The position numbers and the translations under genes are program-made. A DNA stretch of 8,191 nucleotides from the NCBI GenBank assembly GCA_016210895.1, contig JACQTG010000051.1, forward strand, positions 1-8,191, written 5' to 3'. Below the pieces are notes generated by a model. It saw nothing but the letters and a program-made list of their open reading frames with translations, was not told the DNA's origin and searched no databases. Positions within the stretch are counted from its first letter, which is position 1; each line of letters opens with the position of its first letter. Below are positions 1 through 6,152 of this stretch, piece by piece. The DNA is from Acidobacteriota bacterium (lineage in GTDB: Bacteria; Acidobacteriota; Terriglobia; Acidoferrales; 2-02-FULL-67-57).

Positions 1-93
1 CGGTTGGAGAACTGGCACGTGTTGCAGGAGCTCGCCGGCTTGCGCGACGGAGCCGCCACCCGCGAGAAGCAAACTCAGACCCAGGCAAAATAG
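1..93 (+). CDS. C-terminal end of an unidentified protein (5' truncated by window)
   Basis: Frame 1 is open from the window edge and ends at TAG 91-93, giving 30 residues (RLENWHVLQELAGL... then a polar Q/T/K-rich tail ending QTQAK). The first part looks helical and the tail hydrophilic. No family can be assigned from so little. It ends 26 nt before the next plus-strand start, and that gap carries a strong ribosome binding site, so the two are probably one transcription unit. Whether the frame is coding is inferred from this arrangement and from the absence of another candidate. Confidence 0.5.
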   Translation, partial: RLENWHVLQELAGLRDGAATREKQTQTQAK

Positions 94-106
94 CCTGCTT
101 ACTCCC

Positions 107-113
107 AGGAGGG
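107..113 (+). promoter_or_regulatory. Shine-Dalgarno AGGAGGG for the exported Cys/His-tail protein
   Basis: AGGAGGG lies 6 nt upstream of ATG 120. It is a near-perfect anti-SD match at ideal spacing, which fixes the start of the following gene. Confidence 0.85.
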
Positions 114-119
114 AAAGTC

Positions 120-635
120 ATGAGCAAGAGGAACTCGCTCTTCTTCGTCGGCTTGGTCGTGCTCGTGGGTCTCTCGCTCGAGGCCCAGATGCCCGCCAGC
201 CGTCCCTATGATCCGGCCACGGTCGAGACCCTCACCGGCACGGTGGAAGAGGTGAAGTTGATGTCGTTTGGCCGCGCCCAAATGGGCGGCGGCGTTCACT
301 TGCTGCTGAAGACCGAAAAGGAAACCCTCGAAGTGCATCTCGGCCCGCGCTTCTATCTGGAAGAAAACGAATTCGCGGTGGAGCCGGGCGAGAAGCTCCA
401 AGTCACCGGCTCACGGGTGAAGATCGGCAACCAAGCAGCGTTGCTCGCCCGGGAAATCCAGCTCGGCGACTACCGGCTCGAGCTGCGCGCTGAAGATGGG
501 ACACCGCTCTGGGCCGGCCAAGGCCCGGGCGCCGGCAGGCGCGGCCAGAGGATGCGCGGCGGCTGGGGCTGTGGCCACTGCTGCGGGCACGCCCACCACT
601 GCTGTGGGTGGACGCTGCCTCCCGAAACGCGCTAG
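120..635 (+). CDS. Small exported beta-rich protein with Cys/His-rich C-terminal tail
   Basis: 171 aa. Residues 1-23 form a signal peptide (SKR n-region, hydrophobic LFFVGLVVLVGLSL, likely cleavage after EAQ), so the protein should be periplasmic or secreted. Residues 35-125 look like a compact beta-strand/OB-like domain: TLTGTVEEVK, then HLLLKTEKETLEVHLGP, then GEKLQVTGSRVKIGN and LLAREIQLGD. I recall similar small exported proteins from Acidobacteria and Geobacter-type genomes but cannot give a firm family name. A Gly/Arg-rich linker (about 134-148) leads to a tail with five Cys (151, 154, 155, 161, 162) and four His (153, 157, 159, 160) in 12 residues, which suggests metal binding. There is no CXXCH, so it is not a c-type cytochrome. 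The start is fixed by AGGAGGG at 6 nt. It is probably cotranscribed with the upstream partial gene. The function is unknown. Confidence 0.8.
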   Translation: MSKRNSLFFVGLVVLVGLSLEAQMPASRPYDPATVETLTGTVEEVKLMSFGRAQMGGGVHLLLKTEKETLEVHLGPRFYLEENEFAVEPGEKLQVTGSRVKIGNQAALLAREIQLGDYRLELRAEDGTPLWAGQGPGAGRRGQRMRGGWGCGHCCGHAHHCCGWTLPPETR

Positions 636-691
636 TCCCCGGAAAACCAACCCGTCGAAGACAAGAAAGAACGGATATCCGGGCCGGGAGT

Positions 692-718
692 GTCCGAGGG
701 GATGGATTTTCCCTGGAC
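692..718. terminator. Possible hairpin between convergent genes
   Basis: GTCC-g-AGGG (692-700) can pair with CCCT-GGAC (711-718) around a 10-nt loop, giving eight base pairs with one bulged G. It lies just beyond the minus-strand stop codon (721-723) and about 56 nt after the plus-strand stop, where a shared terminator would be expected. There is no clear U-run on either strand, so intrinsic termination is not proven. Confidence 0.3.
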
Positions 719-720
719 GG

Positions 721-2208
721 TTAGCGAGAGCGGACTTTCTTCGGGGGCTGGGCGCGCAGGGTGGCGTCGATGTCGAACGCGGCCTTGCGGGCGGCCGCTA
801 CCGCGGTGACCACCAGGTCGGCCCCGCGGACGTTGTCGCCCGCGGCCCAGATCTCCTGGCGGCTGGTCTGGCCGGTTTCTTCTGATTCCACCCAGATGGT
901 GCCCCACTTGGTGACTTGCAGGTTGGGTGTGGTGTCGGCGATTTCCGGATCGACGTTGTAGCCGAGCGCGAGCACCACCGTGTCCGCCTCCATCGTGAAC
1001 TCGCTGCCGGGAATCTCCACCGGCCGCCGCCGCCCCTTGGCATCCGGCTCGCCCAAGCGCATGCGGATGCACTCCATCGACATCACCTCGCCGCGCTCGT
1101 TGCCGATGAAGCGCTTGGGCAGGGTCAGCCATTCGAAGTGAACGCCCTCTTCCCGCGCGTGCACGCGCTCTTCGCCGCGGCCCGGCATCTCCGCTTCGGT
1201 GCGGCGGTAGACACACCAGACTTCCCCCGACGGATTCAGCCGCCGCGCTGTGCGCACGCAATCCATCGCCGTATCGCCGCCGCCAATTACCGCCGTCCGT
1301 CGCCCGATGAACGGCTTCCCCCGCAATTCTTCCGGCAACCACTCCGGCTCGACGTTGCCGCGCACCAGATACTCGCTCGCCTGGTAGACGTTCTTCAGGT
1401 CCTCGCCAGGAGTCTTCATCGGGTTGCCGGCGATGGCGCCGTGGCCGAGGAAGACGGCGTCGTAGCCCTGGCCGAGCAGCTCCTCCACGCCCTTCTCGCG
1501 CCCGATGCGCACCCCGCACTGGAAGCGTACCCCCAGCCGCTCCAGGCGCTCGATCAGCGCCAGCGAAACCTCTTTCTTCAGCTTGAAGTTGGGAATCCCG
1601 TAGAGGAGCAAACCGCCCGGCCGCGGCCAAGCGTCGAAGATGGTGGCGCCGTGGCCACGCTTGCGCAACTCTTCCGCCACCACCAGGCCAGCGGGCCCCG
1701 CCCCCACGATGGCCACCTGGTAGCCGGTCGGAGCTACGAGAGCGGGCAGCGGATAGCCGTAGCGCTCGCGCAGGTGATCGGTACAGAAGGCTTCGAGCTT
1801 GCCGATGCGCACTGGCTCGCTGACCGGGGTGAACACGCAGGCGCCCTCGCAAAGTTTTTCCTGCGGGCAGATGCGGCCGCAGACGTCGGGCATGTTGCTC
1901 GTCTCAAGGAATTTCAGCGCTGCTTCGGCCACGCGTCCCTGAGCGATCAGGAACATCGCCTCGGGAATCGGATTGTGCAGGGGACAAGCACGCACGCAGG
2001 GCGCGTGCTCGCACTCGAGACACCGCGCCGCCTCCCGCTGCGCCACCTCGGGCGTGAACCCCAGAAACACCTCGTTCCAGTTCCCCACCCGCACGTCGGG
2101 CTTCTGCTTGGGCAGCGGAGCGGGCTCGATGCGGTAGCGATCCGGCCGCCGCAGGGGGGATTCGATCTGGACGAGATCCAGGGTTTCTTCAGCCGCAGTT
2201 GGACTCAT
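721..2208 (-). CDS. gltD: GltD-type NAD(P)H-dependent FAD/Fe-S oxidoreductase (glutamate synthase small-subunit family)
   Basis: 495 aa, cytoplasmic, close to the usual GltD length. The N-terminal iron-sulfur domain has two four-Cys sets: C63-x2-C66-x4-C71-x3-C75-P, and C110-x3-C114-x5-C120-x3-C124. These are typical ligands of the family's two [4Fe-4S] clusters. An FAD-binding Rossmann motif GAGPAG is at 169-174, PGGLLLYGIP (197-206) follows, the NAD(P)H-site motif GGGDTAMD is at 309-316, and the C-terminal AAGD FAD motif is at 455-458. The family passes electrons from NADPH through FAD and Fe-S centres to a partner, classically the GltB large subunit that makes glutamate from glutamine and 2-oxoglutarate. 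No gltB is visible here. The upstream neighbour on the same strand is a membrane cytochrome c, so another partner (as in NfnB- or SudA-like enzymes) is possible. The ATG start has no clear SD but follows an extended -10 closely. Confidence 0.9.
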   Translation of the reverse strand: MSPTAAEETLDLVQIESPLRRPDRYRIEPAPLPKQKPDVRVGNWNEVFLGFTPEVAQREAARCLECEHAPCVRACPLHNPIPEAMFLIAQGRVAEAALKFLETSNMPDVCGRICPQEKLCEGACVFTPVSEPVRIGKLEAFCTDHLRERYGYPLPALVAPTGYQVAIVGAGPAGLVVAEELRKRGHGATIFDAWPRPGGLLLYGIPNFKLKKEVSLALIERLERLGVRFQCGVRIGREKGVEELLGQGYDAVFLGHGAIAGNPMKTPGEDLKNVYQASEYLVRGNVEPEWLPEELRGKPFIGRRTAVIGGGDTAMDCVRTARRLNPSGEVWCVYRRTEAEMPGRGEERVHAREEGVHFEWLTLPKRFIGNERGEVMSMECIRMRLGEPDAKGRRRPVEIPGSEFTMEADTVVLALGYNVDPEIADTTPNLQVTKWGTIWVESEETGQTSRQEIWAAGDNVRGADLVVTAVAAARKAAFDIDATLRAQPPKKVRSR

Positions 2209-2217
2209 TGTCCATCT

Positions 2218-2226
2218 ATTCTAGCA
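2218..2226 (-). promoter_or_regulatory. Extended -10 promoter upstream of the gltD-like gene
   Basis: On the minus strand this reads TGCTAGAAT, an extended -10 (TGnTATAAT-like, one mismatch in the hexamer). No convincing -35 lies 16-18 bp further upstream, which an extended -10 can tolerate. Transcription would begin around 2211, only a few nucleotides before the ATG at 2208. This agrees with the missing SD and suggests a leaderless or very short-leader mRNA. If real, the gene can be expressed independently of the cytochrome gene upstream of it. Confidence 0.35.
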
Positions 2227-2349
2227 CGTCCGACACCGAACCCCGCTTGGCTAACCCTAACAAAACAAAATGGATGGGCGTGCGTCCCGAGGCTTGCCTG
2301 CGAGATTTACCCCAGACTTTCCGCCCTATGGCCCAGGCTCCTGCAGATT

Positions 2350-3822
2350 CTATGGACCCGCCAAGAGCTTCAGGATTTCTGGCTCCTCCTCGCCGAAGGC
2401 TAGCAGTTGATGGCAGGTGTTGCAGTCGGATGGGATGAAGCGGCCATCGGCGCTCGTGTGCGAGCCACTGTGACAGCGGAAACAGCCGGGAGAAGGGTCG
2501 TGGCCAAGGTTGTTGGGGTAGGTTCCCCAGAAAATCTTCATTTCCGGGAAGACATTCTGATTGTAGACGCGGACGAGCACCTCGCTCGCGGCGTCAATGG
2601 CGGCGCCCCCGGCGTCGAACAGTGCAAGATGGTTTTTCTGGTAGAAGGCCCGGAGCCGGGCGGGAATCTCGCGCGCGGCTTCGGCCTGCGACGCGTACTC
2701 GGCTTGCAACACTTCGAGACTCTGTTTCTTCAGATACGGCAGGGAGCGGTCGAGCAGGCCGGCAGCCAACGCCGCATCCAGAGCGGCCCCCGGAGGCTGC
2801 AAGGTGTGGGTGGGGCGGTTGTGGCAGTCCATGCAGTCCATCAGACGCAAAGGCCCGGCGGCACGCCACTCCTCGGCCGACTTGTCCGAGCCGTCGAGGA
2901 CATACTCGATCACCTCGCCCGAGGGCCGGCGATAGCGCACGTAGGGAATCTCCTGCCGCTGGGCATCGGTGGCGAGGTAGTGGATTTCTGCGCCGGGCTC
3001 GAGATGCACGCCGTGGTTGCCCCGGGGCTGGCGGGTCAAGGGGTCGAGCCCGCCCGTATGCATGAGCAGCACAGTCTTGGTTTCGGTGTTGGTTTCGTCC
3101 TCGGCGAAGTGGGTTTTGACAATCAGGCGCTCACCGGCAAACTTCAGCGGCCAGTGGCACTGCTCGCAGGTTTCCCGCGACGGCCGCAGGTTTTCGATCG
3201 GCGTGGGGATGGGTCGGGGGTAGAGATCGAACGTCACCGAGACTACCTGGTAGGCACCCGAGATCTTGGAGCGCACAAACCACGGCGCGCCCGGTCCGAT
3301 GTGGCACTCCACACAGGCCACGCGCGCATGGGGCGAGTTCTGGTAGGCGGTATACTCCGGATGCATCACCTGGTGGCAGGCGCGCCCGCAAAACTCCACC
3401 GAATCCATGTAGTGGACACCGCGGTAAGTGGCGGTCAAAAACAGGGCCAGGTTCAACCCGCTCATCACCACCACGAACCAGAGCGTCTCGCGGAGCCGCG
3501 GGTCGCGCAGATCCACTTGTGGATATTCCTCCGGCAGCCGCCTCTGCATTTTTTCCCGGCGAAACTTGCCCGCAATGCCCAGAGGAATAAGCAGCAGCCC
3601 GAGAACAAAAATCACCGGCAGGATGAGAAAGAGGATGATGCCGACGTAGGGACTTACGCGAACGCCGAAGAACTCGGTGGTGTAGAAGGTGAGGAGAGTG
3701 ATGGCGCTGGCCGTGGTCAGCACCACGCCCACCTGGCTCGTGCGGTTATTGCCCAGATACCAAACCGGCCGCACCGCGCGTCGCAGCGCTTCTTGCCAGA
3801 GACCTTGCGTGGGCTCAGCCAC
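2350..3822 (-). CDS. Hexahaem membrane-anchored cytochrome c, NapC/NirT-related
   Basis: 490 aa. Three hydrophobic segments (about 31-52, 56-84, 114-132) precede a large hydrophilic domain that must be periplasmic, because it carries six c-haem motifs: CGRACH 145-150 (C-x3-CH), CVECH 170-174, CEQCH 219-223, CMDCH 330-334, CFRCH 447-451 and CNTCH 467-471. The stretch SPHARVACVECHIGPGAPWF, followed by RSKISG, is the recognisable NapC/NirT/NrfH-type signature. NapC/NrfH members are usually about 200 aa with four haems and one anchor helix, so this belongs to a larger subfamily with extra helices and a C-terminal extension. The expected role is taking electrons from the quinol pool to periplasmic partners; the actual partner is unknown. 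The start is GTG (3820-3822), preceded by a purine-rich SD region (GAGAGAGAAGGA on the minus strand). The gene is divergent from the 11-haem fusion and precedes the gltD-like gene by 141 nt. Confidence 0.9.
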   Translation of the reverse strand: MAEPTQGLWQEALRRAVRPVWYLGNNRTSQVGVVLTTASAITLLTFYTTEFFGVRVSPYVGIILFLILPVIFVLGLLLIPLGIAGKFRREKMQRRLPEEYPQVDLRDPRLRETLWFVVVMSGLNLALFLTATYRGVHYMDSVEFCGRACHQVMHPEYTAYQNSPHARVACVECHIGPGAPWFVRSKISGAYQVVSVTFDLYPRPIPTPIENLRPSRETCEQCHWPLKFAGERLIVKTHFAEDETNTETKTVLLMHTGGLDPLTRQPRGNHGVHLEPGAEIHYLATDAQRQEIPYVRYRRPSGEVIEYVLDGSDKSAEEWRAAGPLRLMDCMDCHNRPTHTLQPPGAALDAALAAGLLDRSLPYLKKQSLEVLQAEYASQAEAAREIPARLRAFYQKNHLALFDAGGAAIDAASEVLVRVYNQNVFPEMKIFWGTYPNNLGHDPSPGCFRCHSGSHTSADGRFIPSDCNTCHQLLAFGEEEPEILKLLAGP

Positions 3823-3848
3823 GATCCTTCTCTCTCTTCAGCTCCGCG

Positions 3849-3878
3849 AGTATCCCATCGGCGCTGCGAGGGCGTCAA
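3849..3878 (-). promoter_or_regulatory. Promoter for the hexahaem cytochrome gene
   Basis: On the minus strand there is TTGACG (3873-3878, five of six matches to the -35 consensus), an 18-bp spacer, and GATACT (3849-3854, four of six matches to -10). Predicted transcription starts near 3842, giving a leader of about 20 nt that contains the purine-rich SD before the GTG. Assigned from consensus match and position only. Confidence 0.5.
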
Positions 3879-3921
3879 CGAAGAGTAGCAGGGCGCGCAA
3901 GAACGACGGATACGATTGCGC

Positions 3922-3949
3922 TCGACCCGCCCGCTCGGCTGCGTATAAT
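3922..3949 (+). promoter_or_regulatory. Promoter for the multihaem c / cytochrome b fusion gene
   Basis: A perfect TATAAT -10 is at 3944-3949, with TCGACC (3922-3927, four of six -35 matches) 16 bp upstream. Transcription would begin near 3956. That leaves only about 8 nt before TTG 3964 but 23 nt before GTG 3979, which favours GTG as the start of the downstream gene. It lies back to back with the minus-strand promoter, about 44 bp away. Confidence 0.6.
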
Positions 3950-3978
3950 TCTGGCCTGCGGCTTTGCTGAGAGCTGCT

Positions 3979-5931
3979 GTGCCACTGGTTCCCCTCAACC
4001 CGCCGCCTGCCCGAAGCTTGCGACGGCTCGCCGTCATGGCGTTGCTCGGGGGGCTGCTCATCGGCCCGGCGGCTGCAGCGCAGACGTCCGAGGAGTGCCT
4101 GGCCTGCCACAGCGAGGCCATTGATGCGAACAAATTCGCGGCCAGCCCGCACGGGGTATTCGACTGCACCGTCTGCCACGCCGACATCTCCGGCTTTCCC
4201 CACCCCGAGAAAATCGTGCCACCTGACTGCGCCATCTGCCACAGCGAGGCCGTCGCCGCCTATCAACGCAGCATCCACGGCCAGGCGCGCGCGCAGGGTG
4301 CCCTGCAAGCCGCCGCCTGCGCCGACTGCCACGGCGACGTGCACGCGCTCGTGCCCCGGACAGAAGCCGACTCGCCGGTTCACTGGTCGAAGCTGGCGGC
4401 TACCTGCGCCCGCTGCCACGCCAATGAGGAGCTGGCGCAGGAGTTTCGCATTCCCGTTGTGCGTCCCGTCGAGGCCTATCTTGCGAGCGTGCACGCCCGG
4501 GCGGTGGCGTCGGGCAAGCACGGGGCCGTCTGCTCGGACTGCCACGGCTCGCACGAGATTCTGCCCGGCTGGGACCCGGGCTCGCTCGTCGGTCGCCGCA
4601 GCGTGGCTGAAACCTGCGGCACCTGCCACGGGGAAATTCTCGCCACTTACCGCGAAAGCGTGCACGGCCAGGCTCTGGTCCGCGGCGTGCGCGACGCCCC
4701 TGTCTGCACCGACTGCCACGGTGAGCACCGCATCTTGGCCCATACGGAACCCACCTCCCCTGTCTTTGCCGCCAACATCCCAGGCGAAACCTGTGGCCGC
4801 TGCCACGCCGACACCCGCCTGAGCGAGCGCTATGGCCTGCCCCTCGCACAAGTGCCCTCCTTCCAGGACAGCTACCACGGCCTGGCCCTGCGCACCGGGC
4901 AAGTGACCGTAGCCAACTGCGCCAGTTGCCACGGTGTCCACGACATCCGGCCCTCTACCGACCCGCGCTCACACGTCCATCCCGACAACTTGCCTGAAAC
5001 TTGCGGCACGTGCCACCCCGGCGCAGGTAGCTTTTTCGCCCTCGGGCCGGTGCACGTGCTGCCGACACTGACGAGTTCCGCAGCCCTCTACTGGATTCGC
5101 ATCGTCTATCTCTGGCTGATCGGCTTGGTCGTCGGGGCCATGTTCCTGCACAATCTGCTCGACTTCATTCGCAAGGCGCGTCGGCCGGCACCGCCACCGC
5201 GCATTGTGCCCGCGGATGCGCCCGAGCGGATGCCGCGGCTCCTGCGCTGGCAGCACGGCCTGGTGATGCTGAGTTTCCCGCTGCTGGTCTATACCGGCTT
5301 CGCTTTGAAGTATCCGGAGAGCTGGTGGGCGGCGCCGCTGGTGCGCTGGGAGGCGCAACTGGGGCTGCGCGGCTGGCTCCATCGTGTGGCCGCCGGGGTG
5401 CTCGTCGCCAGTTTGGTCTGGCACCTCGTCCAGCTCAAGCTCAGCCGGCGCCTGCGCGCCTGCCTGCGGGAGATGCGTTGGGCGGCGACCGACCTGCGGC
5501 AGTTCGGCGCGATGCTCGCCTACTACCTCGGCGGGCGCCCTGCCCGGCCGCACGGGGGCAAGTTCACCTACATCGAAAAAGCCGAGTACTGGGCCTTCCT
5601 CTGGGGGATGGTGGTGATGAGCGTGACCGGCTTCCTGCTCTGGTTTGAAACCCTAACCTTGCGCTACCTGCCCAAGTGGGCCGCTGACGTCGCCACCGCC
5701 ATCCATTTCTATGAAGCCATCCTGGCCACGCTCGCCATCCTGGTGTGGCATTTCTACTGGGTCATCTTCGACCCTGACGTCTACCCCATGGACACGAGTT
5801 GGTGGCACGGGCGCGCGCCGGCTACGCGCGTGGCCGAGCGCACCGAGCCCGAAGCCTTCTCCGCTCACGGAGGCCCCGAGCCTTCCCCTCCTCGCGACAC
5901 GACCACCGCTCCGGAAACCACCGGGGAATAA
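3979..5931 (+). CDS. 11-haem cytochrome c fused to a cytochrome b-type membrane domain (CbcL-like architecture)
   Basis: 650 aa from GTG 3979. TTG 3964 would add five residues; ATG 4036 would cut into the signal sequence. Residues 1-34 form a signal peptide (RSLRR, then LAVMALLGGLLIG, AAAA cleavage region). Eleven CXXCH motifs follow, with first Cys at 40, 63, 84, 114, 143, 185, 213, 243, 272, 314 and 342. The last eight fall in four two-haem repeats: SxH(G)... CxxCHGxH ... TCxxCH. Five membrane helices follow (about 369-396, 426-445, 467-487, 535-556, 575-597) with membrane-edge His at 391, 426, 468, 482, 576 and 591. This is suitable for two b haems, as in the formate dehydrogenase gamma/HydC/b561 families. 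A Pro-rich tail of about 50 residues ends it. The expected role is electron exchange between the quinone pool and periplasmic or extracellular partners. The nearest known plan is Geobacter CbcL (nine c haems plus b domain). The gene is divergent from the hexahaem cytochrome. Substrate and direction of electron flow are unknown. Confidence 0.9.
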   Translation: MPLVPLNPPPARSLRRLAVMALLGGLLIGPAAAAQTSEECLACHSEAIDANKFAASPHGVFDCTVCHADISGFPHPEKIVPPDCAICHSEAVAAYQRSIHGQARAQGALQAAACADCHGDVHALVPRTEADSPVHWSKLAATCARCHANEELAQEFRIPVVRPVEAYLASVHARAVASGKHGAVCSDCHGSHEILPGWDPGSLVGRRSVAETCGTCHGEILATYRESVHGQALVRGVRDAPVCTDCHGEHRILAHTEPTSPVFAANIPGETCGRCHADTRLSERYGLPLAQVPSFQDSYHGLALRTGQVTVANCASCHGVHDIRPSTDPRSHVHPDNLPETCGTCHPGAGSFFALGPVHVLPTLTSSAALYWIRIVYLWLIGLVVGAMFLHNLLDFIRKARRPAPPPRIVPADAPERMPRLLRWQHGLVMLSFPLLVYTGFALKYPESWWAAPLVRWEAQLGLRGWLHRVAAGVLVASLVWHLVQLKLSRRLRACLREMRWAATDLRQFGAMLAYYLGGRPARPHGGKFTYIEKAEYWAFLWGMVVMSVTGFLLWFETLTLRYLPKWAADVATAIHFYEAILATLAILVWHFYWVIFDPDVYPMDTSWWHGRAPATRVAERTEPEAFSAHGGPEPSPPRDTTTAPETTGE

Positions 5932-5978
5932 CACCGGCAAGGGATACCGCAGGGCCACAAGAACAGGGGTGAAGCGGG

Positions 5979-6055
5979 TGGTAGGCGCGTCGGGACTCGA
6001 ACCCGAGACCTCTACCGTGTCAAGGTAGCGCTCTAACCAACTGAGCTACGCGCCT
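5979..6055 (-). tRNA. tRNA-Val (anticodon GAC), CCA encoded
   Basis: A complete 77-nt cloverleaf on the minus strand. The acceptor arm is AGGCGCG/CGCGCCT, the D arm is GCTC...GAGC, and the anticodon arm is CTACC-TTGACAC-GGTAG with GAC at positions 34-36 (reads the valine codon GUC). The variable loop is five nt, the T arm is TCGGG-TTCGAGT-CCCGA, the discriminator is A, and CCA is encoded (5979-5981). All stems pair perfectly. The gene is convergent with the upstream cytochrome gene, 47 nt after its stop. Confidence 0.96.
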
Positions 6056-6065
6056 ATGCCTTTCC

Positions 6066-6074
6066 ATTCTACCA
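6066..6074 (-). promoter_or_regulatory. Extended -10 promoter of tRNA-Val
   Basis: The minus strand reads TGGTAGAAT, an extended -10, with the hexamer ending 10 nt before the mature tRNA 5' end at 6055. No good -35 is seen 16-18 bp upstream. The element has the same TGnTAGAAT form as the one before the gltD-like gene. Confidence 0.45.
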
Positions 6075-6152
6075 AAGGCCGCTTCAAAACTTGACCTTTG
6101 CCTTCTATCGCTCAAGTGCCGGGGCACCGGGAGGGACGAACCGCGCCAGAAG

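Noticed and set aside
672..681. Perfect 10-bp palindrome CGGATATCCG between convergent genes
   Set aside because: It is too short and isolated to call an operator, and no promoter is adjacent.
632..1852. 406-codon minus-strand open frame overlapping gltD in another frame
   Set aside because: It is very Arg-rich, has no domain, and lies wholly within the clear gltD-like coding sequence apart from its 3' end.
916..2403. 495-codon plus-strand open frame antisense to the gltD-like gene
   Set aside because: The minus-strand frame carries every expected GltD motif. The antisense product is Arg/His/Ala-rich with no recognisable domain and is a GC-driven shadow.
2407..3888. 493-codon plus-strand open frame antisense to the hexahaem cytochrome
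   Set aside because: The minus-strand frame holds six haem motifs and membrane helices. The antisense product is low-complexity Gly/His/Arg sequence without a signature.
3838..4941. 367-codon minus-strand open frame opposite the multihaem cytochrome
   Set aside because: Its repetitive Val/Ala/Gly content mirrors the complement of the repeated CxxCH codons. It also overlaps both divergent promoters.
5979..6055. tRNA-Val as a possible integration (att) site
   Set aside because: No integrase, flanking duplicate of the tRNA 3' end or mobile gene is visible in the window.
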